A DNA stretch of 64,000 nucleotides from Adhaeribacter soli (lineage in GTDB: Bacteria > Bacteroidota > Bacteroidia > Cytophagales > Hymenobacteraceae): contig NZ_VTWT01000002.1 of the NCBI RefSeq assembly GCF_008727925.1, positions 310,001 to 374,000 of the forward strand, given 5' to 3'. The translations under genes and the position numbers were made by a program. Under the pieces are notes generated by a model that saw nothing but the letters and a program-made list of their open reading frames with translations, was not told the origin of the DNA and did no database searches. Below, piece after piece: positions 1 to 7,018 of this stretch; position 1 is the stretch's first letter, and every line of letters starts with the position of its first letter.

Positions 1-51
1 ACCGAAGAGCGGCAGCGTTTACCACCCGATGTCGCTCCCGAAGCCCCCTGA
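1..51 (+). CDS. C-terminal tail of an unidentified gene (partial)
   Basis: Frame 1 is open from the window edge and ends with TGA at 49-51. It encodes a short tail, TEERQRLPPDVAPEAP. The tail is acidic and proline-rich and uses G/C-ending codons like the neighbouring genes. Too little is present to name a family. The next gene starts 33 bases later on the same strand, so the two could share a transcript. It could also be chance open frame at the window edge. Confidence 0.45.
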   Translation, partial: TEERQRLPPDVAPEAP

Positions 52-69
52 AACGCTATTCTTTTCACC
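52..69 (+). repeat. AACGCTATTCTTT motif, shared with two other sites
   Basis: The stretch AACGCTATTCTTTTCACC, followed by A-rich DNA, closely matches the start of the repeated segments at 27000-27069 and 30796-30864. Here it sits just before the gene at 85. Its role is unknown; it may be a remnant of the same duplicated 3'-region sequence. Confidence 0.4.
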
Positions 70-84
70 TAAAAACCAAACCCT

Positions 85-441
85 ATGCTGGAATTACTGC
101 CTTCGCCAAAAGAAAACATTGTAGTGCTGAAAGTTAGCGGCAAACTCACCAAAGCCCATTACGACCAGGTAGTTCCCATTCTGGAAACCAAAATAAAGCA
201 GTTCGGGAAACTAAAATTGCACGCCGAGATCGAAAATCTTGAAATCCCTTCTCTGCAAGCTTTATGGCAGGATATTAAGTTCGACGTGAAACATTACAAC
301 GATTTCAGCCATATTGCCGTGGTAGGCGAACCCGAATGGCTGGCCGCCATGACCAAACTGGTTTCGCCGCTGGTTCCGGCCGAGATTCGGGTGTTCAAAA
401 AAGAAGAAAGAGCCGATGCGCTGAACTGGCTGGTAGGGTAA
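85..441 (+). CDS. SpoIIAA-like (STAS-fold) small protein
   Basis: A 118-residue soluble protein without signal peptide or membrane segment. The pattern of an N-terminal beta strand (NIVVLKVSGKLTKAHYDQVVPILETKI), a central KLHAEIENLE strand and a HIAVVGEPEWLAAMTKL segment fits the SpoIIAA-like family (Pfam PF11964), which adopts a STAS-type fold. Members are of similar length and their function is largely unknown; some bind lipid or hydrophobic ligands. The start is the first in-frame ATG, with a stop upstream in the preceding partial gene. Neighbours give no pathway clue. Family assignment is by recognition of the pattern, not by a search. Confidence 0.75.
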   Translation: MLELLPSPKENIVVLKVSGKLTKAHYDQVVPILETKIKQFGKLKLHAEIENLEIPSLQALWQDIKFDVKHYNDFSHIAVVGEPEWLAAMTKLVSPLVPAEIRVFKKEERADALNWLVG

Positions 442-475
442 AAAACGTTGGCAAACCTACATATTCTATAATGCA

Positions 476-569
476 GTCATCCTGAGCGCCAGCGAAGGAC
501 CTCGTTGGAAGTTAGTAGTATGCTATCTACTAAAAGCCAACGAGGTCCTTCGCTGGCGCTCAGGATGAC
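476..569. repeat. Long inverted repeat, GTCATCCTGAGCG family, copy 1
   Basis: Two perfect 33-bp arms lie at 476-508 and 537-569. The outer ends are GTCATCCTGAGCG and its complement. The 28-base centre holds a second small stem (TTAGTAG at 512-518, CTACTAA at 527-533). The element sits between convergent genes and could fold into one long hairpin. A second copy with the same ends and the same AAGGACCTCGT core lies at 14332-14428. It resembles paired REP-type palindromes. Confidence 0.85.
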
Positions 570-613
570 AGGAAAAAAATGACAGAAAAAAAAAGTTGAC
601 AGGTAAAAAAAAG

Positions 614-636
614 TCCTCCCCTGATTTAGGGGAGGA
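614..636. repeat. TCCTCCCC hairpin
   Basis: Stem TCCTCCCCT (614-622) pairs with AGGGGAGGA (628-636) around a 5-base loop. The trailing sequence TTTAGGTGGGG resembles the GGTTAGGGTGGG next to the hairpin at 14480. It lies just downstream of the AAA+ gene on the minus strand and may help terminate it, although no clear T-run follows on that strand. Confidence 0.55.
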
Positions 637-647
637 TTTAGGTGGGG

Positions 648-2171
648 TCAATCCTCCTCAAAATCCTCTTTGCCAAAGCTCGGCATCGAGAACATGCTGC
701 TGAACAGATCTTTGAATTGCGTTCCGGCCGTTAATGGATTCCGGCTAAGTTGGGAATGTTCCGCCAGGCCGTGCAGACAAAATTCCATTAAAAACAACTT
801 TGCTTCTGTCGGCTGGTCTTTCTGGTAAAAATCGATCAGGTCGTGCAAGCCAGGTACCGAATTCAGTAGTTTTTTGTATTCTTTATCCGGCACGTCGTGG
901 AGCAGATCGAGTGTATTGCCTTCGCTGAACCAGTCAGTAATAGCCTTGTACACATTCTTGCTTTTGTCTTTCTTCTTTTTCTCTTTATCCGGATCCGGGA
1001 AGTAATGAAGGAATTGCGAACGGATAGCTTTGCCCATGAGGTTGTTCGCCACCATGCCGGCTCCCTCCTGCTCGCCTTCATAAACCAGCTCCACTTTGCC
1101 GGTTATGGCCGGCACTGCCGCCAGGAAATCAGCAATGCGCACGTGGGTTTGATTTTCGCCGTTTATCAAGGCCCGGCGCTCCGCGGCACTCATCAGATTC
1201 TCAAAAGCCGAAATAGTTAACCGCGCCGAAACGCCGGATTTGGCATCTACATACTCGCTCGTGCGCGCTTCAATGGCCACCTGTTCGATGAGGTCGTTTA
1301 CCAGTTCGTGCGTTTTAACCAGTTGCTTTTGCGGCTCTTTGATTTTAGCTTCCTGCTTGGTGATCTTCTTCCCGATCTCGATATTTTTCGGATAGTGCGT
1401 AATGATCTGACTGTCGATGCGGTCTTTCAGGGGTGTAACGATGCTGCCGCGGTTCGTATAATCTTCCGGGTTGGCCGTAAAAACGAACTGAATATCGAGC
1501 GGCAAACGCACTTTAAAACCCCGGATCTGAATATCGCCTTCCTGCAGAATGTTGAACAAGGAAACCTGAATTCGCGCCTGAAGATCGGGCAATTCGTTTA
1601 TCACAAAAATGCCGCGGTGCGAACGTGGGATCAGACCGAAATGAATTACCCGCTCATCGGAATAAGGCAATTTCAACGTAGCCGCTTTTATCGGGTCTGC
1701 ATCACCAATTAAATCGGCTACAGAAACGTCCGGCGTAGCCAGTTTTTCCGTGTAGCGTTCCGATCGGTGCAGCCAGTTAATGGGCGTTTCATCGCCGTGC
1801 CGCTTGATCTGCTCCAACGCATAAACCGATAAGGGCTGCAGCGGATCGTCGTTCAGTTCCGAACCTTCTACTATCGGAATGTACTCATCCAGCAGATCCA
1901 CCATCATGCGAGCCAGCCGGGTTTTAGCCTGTCCGCGCAAGCCCAGCAGGTTGATGTGGTGCATGCTCAGAATGGCGCGCTGCAGATCGGGCACCACGGT
2001 TTCTTCGTAGCCGTAAATACCCGGAAAAACTTCTTCCTTCGCCTGCAGTTTGGCAATTAAATTATCGCGCAATTCCTGCTTTACCGATCGCGGCTCATAC
2101 CCGGCAGCTTTCAACTGACCAAGCGTTTTTATGTGATGTAGCTCCTTTGCAGGAATGTCTTTATAGTTCAT
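648..2171 (-). CDS. MoxR/Mg-chelatase-I-like AAA+ ATPase
   Basis: A 507-residue AAA+ ATPase of the magnesium-chelatase subunit I/MoxR group. The Walker A loop is GLRGQAKTR (about residues 77-85). The Walker B strand reads GIFVINELPDL (about 187-197), with Asn in place of the first acidic residue, which I recall as usual in this subgroup. A TANPEDYTNRG segment follows, then a C-terminal helical region. Such ATPases work with a VWA protein to remodel or insert metal into partner proteins; the gene upstream at 2423-3523 encodes such a partner on the same strand. An in-frame extension to 2237 exists, but it would translate an AT-rich GATTGTTAATTG repeat, so the ATG at 2171 (MNYKDIPAKEL) is preferred. 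The substrate is unknown. Confidence 0.8.
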   Translation of the reverse strand: MNYKDIPAKELHHIKTLGQLKAAGYEPRSVKQELRDNLIAKLQAKEEVFPGIYGYEETVVPDLQRAILSMHHINLLGLRGQAKTRLARMMVDLLDEYIPIVEGSELNDDPLQPLSVYALEQIKRHGDETPINWLHRSERYTEKLATPDVSVADLIGDADPIKAATLKLPYSDERVIHFGLIPRSHRGIFVINELPDLQARIQVSLFNILQEGDIQIRGFKVRLPLDIQFVFTANPEDYTNRGSIVTPLKDRIDSQIITHYPKNIEIGKKITKQEAKIKEPQKQLVKTHELVNDLIEQVAIEARTSEYVDAKSGVSARLTISAFENLMSAAERRALINGENQTHVRIADFLAAVPAITGKVELVYEGEQEGAGMVANNLMGKAIRSQFLHYFPDPDKEKKKKDKSKNVYKAITDWFSEGNTLDLLHDVPDKEYKKLLNSVPGLHDLIDFYQKDQPTEAKLFLMEFCLHGLAEHSQLSRNPLTAGTQFKDLFSSMFSMPSFGKEDFEED

Positions 2172-2225
2172 TTTTGAATTGCTGATTGTTAATTGTTGAT
2201 TGTTAATTGTTTTACTCTTCTCAAA
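2172..2225. repeat. GATTGTTAATTG-type AT-rich near-tandem repeat
   Basis: Imperfect 7-8 base units (TTGCTGATTG, TTAATTG, TTGATTG) lie immediately upstream of the AAA+ start. The same sequence type flanks mazG (23740-23790 and 23926-23966) and the hslU/porQ gap (61720-61758 and 61846-61875). It is probably non-coding and defines the true start of the ATPase gene. Confidence 0.6.
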
Positions 2226-2232
2226 CCTTTGC

Positions 2233-2369
2233 GTCATTCCGAGCGAAGCCGAGGAAACTTATAAAACCATTATTTGGACTTTAACCAAAAAAAAAATCCA
2301 AGCCATTTCTCGCTTCGCTGAAATGCCATAGGAGTATGTATAAGTTTCCTCGGCTTCGCTCGGAATGAC
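2233..2369. repeat. Long inverted repeat, GTCATTCCGAGCG type
   Basis: Perfect 31-bp arms lie at 2233-2263 and 2339-2369, with outer ends GTCATTCCGAGCGAAGCCGAG and its complement. The 75-base centre contains a weaker stem, CATTTC/GAAATG. The end sequence is a close variant of the GTCATCCTGAGCG ends at 476 and 14332, so the three probably form one superfamily. It lies between the AAA+ and VWA genes, which could affect their co-transcription. Confidence 0.8.
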
Positions 2370-2377
2370 CCGATATA

Positions 2378-2424
2378 TAGAAATTTGAAATTTTCAAATC
2401 TTCAAATTTTCAAATCTTCAAATT
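2378..2424. repeat. TTCAAATC near-tandem repeat
   Basis: Four to five imperfect copies of an 8-base unit (TTCAAATC / TTCAAATT) run up to the 3' end of the VWA gene. The type is the same as other 7-8 base AT-rich repeats next to genes in this window, but with a different unit. Confidence 0.55.
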
Positions 2425-3523
2425 AAACCCGCTTCCTCCGGTTCCGCTTGTAATCCTCGAAAACCATATTCCCCAACCCCTGCAAACTGCTGTAATACGC
2501 CTGCCCGTTATTTACTTTGGTAAATTCCTCTACAAATTCCTGCAAATACGGATCGGAGGCGATCATGAACGTGGTGATCGGGATTTTGAGGCGGCGGGCC
2601 TGGGCAGCTAGGGTCAGGGTTTTGTTTACTACTTTGCGGTCCAGGCCGAAGCTGTTTTTGTAGTATTTGAGGCCTTCTTTTAAGCAGGTTGGTTTGCCGT
2701 CGGTAATCATGAAGATCTGCTTGTTCGGGGTTTTGCGTTTGCGAAGCAGGTCCATGGCCAATTCCAGTCCGGCAACCGTATTGGTGTGGTACGGACCTAC
2801 GTTCAGGTAAGGCAGGTCTTTCACCGTGATCTGCCAGGCATCGTTGCCGAACACAATTATATCGAGCGTGTCTTTCGGGTACTTCTGCTTGATGAGTTCG
2901 GCTAAGGCCATGGCTACTTTTTTGGCGGGCGTAATGCGGTCTTCGCCGTAGAGGATCATGGAGTGCGAAATATCGATCATCAGCACCGTGGAAGCATTGG
3001 TTTTATGCTCGGTTTCGGTTACTTCCAGGTCTTTTTCAGTAAGAAAGAAATCGGTTCCCAGGCCATGATTTAGCTGAGCGTTTCTTATAGAATCAGTCAT
3101 CTGGATCTGCTCCAGCGCATCGCCGAACTGGAATTCGCGGCGGTCGGTGCCGGCTTCGTCGCCGAGACCGGAATGCGGGGTGGCGTGGCTGCCTTTGCCG
3201 CCTTTTTTCAGCTTGCCGAATATTTCTTCCAGTGCACTCTTGCGGATCTTTTGCTCGCTTTTGGCAGATATTTTTATTTCGCCCGAACCCGGATCTTCGC
3301 TTAAATAACCATTGCGTTTCAGGTCTGCCAGAAAATCGCCCATGCCGTATTCGTCGGACGTGAGGCCGTATTGTCTGTCGAGTTCGTTCAGCCATTCCAG
3401 GGCCTCGCGCACATCGCCGGAGGTAATGGTTAGGAGCTGCAGGAAAATTTTGAGCAGGCTTTCAAAACCCGGAGCATTGTCTTCGGGCGGTATATAATCG
3501 GAAAAACGGTAGTTTGCAGGCAT
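2423..3523 (-). CDS. VWA-domain protein, partner of the AAA+ ATPase
   Basis: A 366-residue soluble protein. Residues 1-170 are helical and charged. A von Willebrand A domain follows, with the MIDAS motif DISHS (184-188) and the later Asp in MITDGKPT, so metal binding looks intact. The tail is basic (KRNRRKRV). Proteins of this build (BchD/CoxE-like) pair with MoxR or ChlI-like ATPases as co-chaperones or metal-insertion factors. Here the ATPase gene lies 250 bases downstream on the same strand, separated by a long inverted repeat. The start is an ATG giving MPANYRFSDY; the AT-rich DNA upstream has no competing start. The substrate of the pair cannot be read from the sequence. Confidence 0.8.
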   Translation of the reverse strand: MPANYRFSDYIPPEDNAPGFESLLKIFLQLLTITSGDVREALEWLNELDRQYGLTSDEYGMGDFLADLKRNGYLSEDPGSGEIKISAKSEQKIRKSALEEIFGKLKKGGKGSHATPHSGLGDEAGTDRREFQFGDALEQIQMTDSIRNAQLNHGLGTDFFLTEKDLEVTETEHKTNASTVLMIDISHSMILYGEDRITPAKKVAMALAELIKQKYPKDTLDIIVFGNDAWQITVKDLPYLNVGPYHTNTVAGLELAMDLLRKRKTPNKQIFMITDGKPTCLKEGLKYYKNSFGLDRKVVNKTLTLAAQARRLKIPITTFMIASDPYLQEFVEEFTKVNNGQAYYSSLQGLGNMVFEDYKRNRRKRV

Positions 3524-3716
3524 AAAAAACTAAATATATGGCTAGCCGGAAATCTTCAAATCTGCCGGCAGCCTGATTAAATGTACAAAACGTTTACGCA
3601 TTTGCACCAGATAATAACGTGTGGGAACAGTGAAATGATATGTTTGGCGGAGTTGGGTATTGTATTCAGGTAAGGTGAACCTCCTTCCAACGCCATCAAC
3701 TTAAAGCAAAAGCGCT

Positions 3717-3831
3717 CTTCCAGACATCAATGTCTGGAAGCAACCTGCCGGGGACATCTTTGTCCCCGAATGCCTAAATGCGGACACGGATGTCCGCACC
3801 AGAATAAGTTTCAGACACAGATGTCTGAAAC
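3717..3831. repeat. Array of four small hairpins sharing GACA-N4-TGTC
   Basis: Four perfect hairpins lie at 3717-3740, 3749-3768, 3779-3798 and 3808-3831. Each has GACA and TGTC around a four-base loop (TCAA, TCTT, CGGA, CAGA). Outside this core the stems differ (CTTCCA, CGGG, TGCG, GTTTCA) but remain fully paired. Spacing is 8-10 bases. The array lies in the 670-base gap (3524-4193) between the desaturase and VWA genes, where I see no gene. No transposase is nearby. Confidence 0.85.
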
Positions 3832-4147
3832 AGCGTTTATTCTTAATTTCTGTTCTTAAAAAACTACTCCTTTTGAGGCTGTAGCTTCACTGATTTAAAA
3901 ACTTCAGATTATAAATAGGTCAAAGTTATAAACTTAGACCAGCGATTTTGAGAATGAGACAGCCCTGCTTTGTATTCTATCCTTCTACCTTATTCCGGTG
4001 ATCTCTCCTATCGTCGAAATGACGAATAATTGATTAAACTGCTAAGAATTCACAACATTAAATGCTTAGCAAGCAACTCTATTTTCCTCAGCCAAATTGG
4101 CTTTGAATTACTTTAGCAGAGGCCTTTCAAACAGCGACAAAACAAAA

Positions 4148-4173
4148 AAGCTCCGGACTTTCATCCGGAGCTT
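4148..4173 (-). terminator. Rho-independent terminator of the desaturase gene
   Basis: A perfect 10-bp stem (AAGCTCCGGA / TCCGGAGCTT) surrounds a 6-base loop. On the minus strand a T-rich run (TTTTTTGTTTT) follows. It begins 20 bases after the desaturase stop codon. Confidence 0.85.
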
Positions 4174-4193
4174 CTCTCATAATTTTCAAGGAA

Positions 4194-5174
4194 TTAACCT
4201 TCGATCCAGCGGAATTTATATTGCAGTTCCGGTATGCGCATGCGCTCGGCTACGCGGCGTAAACGGGCTGGTAGCGCCATTACGTAATCGCGGGCTTTTT
4301 CGCTGGCGTCGTTCAGGCCGGTCATGTTTTCAATTTTCCAGTCTTTGATCAGGTCTTCCAGAATGTCGGTATAATCGGCGGAAGTGTAAACGCCAATGCG
4401 CTGGGCAGCATCGGTAAAGTGGCCGAAGGTCTGGCCGATATTTACACCCAGCTCACGGAGGTAGTGGGCCGGCATTACGATCTTCTTGCGCATCATGTCT
4501 TCAAAAGCCATCATCATGCCGTTCGGGTCCACTTCAAAAATTTTCTCAACGAAACCTTTGTAGGCTTTCGCGTGACGGGCTTCGTCGGCGGCAATGTTGC
4601 CGCAAAGTTTGGCCAGCATCAGGTCGCCAGATTTTTTAGCCAGAGCGGCTACGCGGCGGTGCGAAATATTGGTGGCTGTTTCCTGGAAAGAGGTATAAAC
4701 AAAAGCGCGGTAAGGATCGTTGCCGGTTTGCAGGTCGAATCCATCGGCAATTAAATACTGGGTAGAAGCTTCCATTTCGCGCATGTTCACGCGGCCGGAA
4801 AGGTATAAATAACGGTTCAGCAGGTCGCCGTGGCGGTTTTCTTCGGCAGTCCAGGCGCGGATCCATTTCATCCAGCCGCTATTCGGGTCGCGGGTCAGGC
4901 CGTCGGTGCTCATCAACCAGCTTTCGTACGTAGGCAGCGCCTCTTCCGTAATGGTATCGCCGATTAAAACCGCAACCAGATCGTAAGAAAGTTCTTTAGC
5001 CCGTTCGCGTAGCTGCTTTATCTCTTCCAGGAAATTATCGAACCGGGAATCGGGCAGCAGGTCGGCTGGTTGCCAGCTGTCCTCTACCGATTTCAGAAGT
5101 GAATCGAAATTATAATCAAGAAAGTTTTCAAGGTAAGTAAGTACTTCTCCGCGCGAAATAGCCGATGCAATCAT
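4194..5174 (-). CDS. Acyl-ACP desaturase (ferritin-like di-iron)
   Basis: A 326-residue soluble di-iron enzyme of the stearoyl-ACP desaturase family (fatty acid desaturase type 2), expected to introduce a cis double bond into acyl-ACP and so set membrane fluidity. Metal ligand motifs are visible: EENRHGD (111-117), Glu165 in SFQETATNISH, and DEARH (197-201). The length matches bacterial DesA-type members. It is flanked by a TATCTTTG promoter box upstream and a strong terminator downstream, so it is probably monocistronic. Divergent glycosyltransferase genes start 180 bases away. Regiospecificity and electron donor cannot be deduced. Confidence 0.9.
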   Translation of the reverse strand: MIASAISRGEVLTYLENFLDYNFDSLLKSVEDSWQPADLLPDSRFDNFLEEIKQLRERAKELSYDLVAVLIGDTITEEALPTYESWLMSTDGLTRDPNSGWMKWIRAWTAEENRHGDLLNRYLYLSGRVNMREMEASTQYLIADGFDLQTGNDPYRAFVYTSFQETATNISHRRVAALAKKSGDLMLAKLCGNIAADEARHAKAYKGFVEKIFEVDPNGMMMAFEDMMRKKIVMPAHYLRELGVNIGQTFGHFTDAAQRIGVYTSADYTDILEDLIKDWKIENMTGLNDASEKARDYVMALPARLRRVAERMRIPELQYKFRWIEG

Positions 5175-5196
5175 ATTAAATTCAATGTATAAAGGC

Positions 5197-5204
5197 CAAA
5201 GATA
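5197..5204 (-). promoter_or_regulatory. TAnnTTTG -7 promoter box of the desaturase gene
   Basis: On the minus strand this reads TATCTTTG, a full match to the Bacteroidota -7 consensus. The predicted transcription start is near 5190, giving a leader of about 15 bases before the ATG at 5174. I do not see a convincing -33 TTTG at the usual distance. Confidence 0.5.
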
Positions 5205-5353
5205 AGCAATTTACTCCATATTCCGGGGGTATGTTTCACCTAAACTGCCTTTACTCCCAAATGTTTCATGCTTCTTTAATTTAACAAAAATCAATTCTAA
5301 AGAAAACTACAAATGATAGGTTTTGCTTCCGGAAAATTTAAGTTATTTGAGGC

Positions 5354-7009
5354 ATGTTTCTGAAGCCTGTAAACCGGAAATTTTCTACGGATGTACTTTT
5401 TAAGCCGGAAGGGTTACTGTTTTTTACGGTAGCTTTTACGCTGGCGTATTTTTTCCTGGCACACGAAGGCTTTTACTTTAACGACGATTACGGATATGCC
5501 CGCATGGCCGGAGAAGTGCTGCACGGCAATTTCCAGTTTCAGGACCTGCCTTCTTATCACCGTTTACTGATCTTTGTCCCGACGGCTTTCTTTTATAAAT
5601 TATTCGGTATCAGTATTTTTACCACTACCTTGTGGACCCTACTCTGCACCTTGGGTTGTTCGTTTTTGATTTATTTTATTTTCCGGAAGGAAGATAAGCA
5701 ACTCACCTGCTGGGCATTAGTTTTGTTCGGGCTGCAATTCCATACGCTGTTTCTGAGCACTTATCTTTTCCCGGATAATATCCTGATGTTCTTTGCATTG
5801 GCGGCCGCCGGAACGCTGTACGTAGCCCGACGCGAGGAACGCAATCCGGTATGGTATGCGGCTTTGTTTGTACTCACCAATTTCGCGGCGCTGCTTTGCA
5901 AGGAAACCATTGTCTGGTATCTGCCTTTTTATTTACTGGTAGCCTTTTCCGACTTTTCCCGGAAAAAACATAGCATTTTCTGGTCGGTTTCGACAGGCTT
6001 GGGCGCGGCAGTTTTGTTTCTGTATTTGCTTACATACAAGATTCATTTCGGGAGCTTTCTGTACCGGTTTACCATGGTAGAAAACACGAATCTGGTAATG
6101 GAAAACAATTTTATTAAAGATGCTAATGCCAGTCTGCTACCGCGCCTTACCTACGCACCGGTCTTGTTTCTAATGGGTGCGGGCTTCTTTTTACCCCTGA
6201 CTTTTTGTTTCCGGTTTTTCCGCAAAAATGCCTTTTCGGAAATGCAAAAGCTTAGCGGTGAAAGTTTCTGGCTGCTGCTGACCTTATTGGTGCTGTTGCT
6301 TTTTTGGTTTGGCAGTACTTCTATGAACTACTACAACCCGATCACGCTGGTGCCACGCATGGCCACGCCGCTTTTTGCTCCGTTGGCCATTGCAGCAGCT
6401 TACCAGTTACACCGGTATTTTCAGGAACCCAAAGGTGAACTCTGGTTTATAATTCCCTTAATGACTGCCGCAGTACTTTTGCGTTCTTCCTTGTCGGTGG
6501 TTTACGTGGTGCCGGCATTGTATTTCACATTTGCCTGGTGGAGAAGAAAAGCAGGAAGATCTAACAATTCCGCTGTGGCTTTTCTGGTTTTACTCCTCGC
6601 GGCATTGGTATTACGGCCGTTGCATTTTATACTGAAGCCTTCGGTTTCCGGCTTTTTTGAACAAGAAAAAATTGTGAAGAACTTTCTGAAAACGGCTCCG
6701 GCAAATTCCATCTTATTCACCGACGGCTGGTTTGAAAAAAGTGCGGCCTATTACTTCAATTTTGAGCCTCAGCAAAAAGTGCGGGTATTGAATTACGAAG
6801 ATTTCAATGGGGTAAATTCATCTTCTGAACAGCCGGTATTTTTGCTGGTGAATGCGAAAACCATCACCAATCCGGACTGGCAGTTCAATCCGCCACAGCC
6901 GCGGTTCAATTTACCGGAAGCAGCAATTTATAAGCGATTCCCGAACCGGAAACTGGTAACCGAAAACGGCCCGGTAAAGTTGTATCAGGTTTTTCCGACC
7001 AACAGATAA
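5354..7009 (+). CDS. GT-C type membrane glycosyltransferase, tandem copy 1
   Basis: A 551-residue integral membrane protein with roughly ten hydrophobic segments. A short N-terminus precedes the first membrane helix, then a loop with FYFNDDYGYARMA; the acidic pair at the start of the first outer loop is typical of GT-C (PMT/ArnT-like) glycosyltransferases that use polyprenyl-phosphate sugars. A soluble C-terminal part of about 90 residues follows the last helices. The gene at 7019 is a clear paralog only 9 bases downstream (shared HEGFY, LCTLGCS, NILMFFA, FYNPI/YYNPI blocks), so the two form an operon. They open a surface-glycan region continuing on the opposite strand to 12244. The sugar and acceptor are unknown. 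Confidence 0.7.
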   Translation: MFLKPVNRKFSTDVLFKPEGLLFFTVAFTLAYFFLAHEGFYFNDDYGYARMAGEVLHGNFQFQDLPSYHRLLIFVPTAFFYKLFGISIFTTTLWTLLCTLGCSFLIYFIFRKEDKQLTCWALVLFGLQFHTLFLSTYLFPDNILMFFALAAAGTLYVARREERNPVWYAALFVLTNFAALLCKETIVWYLPFYLLVAFSDFSRKKHSIFWSVSTGLGAAVLFLYLLTYKIHFGSFLYRFTMVENTNLVMENNFIKDANASLLPRLTYAPVLFLMGAGFFLPLTFCFRFFRKNAFSEMQKLSGESFWLLLTLLVLLLFWFGSTSMNYYNPITLVPRMATPLFAPLAIAAAYQLHRYFQEPKGELWFIIPLMTAAVLLRSSLSVVYVVPALYFTFAWWRRKAGRSNNSAVAFLVLLLAALVLRPLHFILKPSVSGFFEQEKIVKNFLKTAPANSILFTDGWFEKSAAYYFNFEPQQKVRVLNYEDFNGVNSSSEQPVFLLVNAKTITNPDWQFNPPQPRFNLPEAAIYKRFPNRKLVTENGPVKLYQVFPTNR

Positions 7010-7018
7010 CGTTTTACC

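Noticed and set aside
897-1712. Plus-strand open frames inside the AAA+ gene
   Set aside because: They mirror the minus-strand gene, lack family features, and overlap a well-supported coding region.
2172-2237. 22-residue N-terminal extension of the AAA+ ATPase
   Set aside because: It would translate the AT-rich GATTGTTAATTG repeat; the ATG at 2171 gives a sensible start.
3717-3831. Possible CRISPR-like array
   Set aside because: The repeated parts are only 4+4 bases with variable stems; spacers are 8-10 bases and no cas gene is present.
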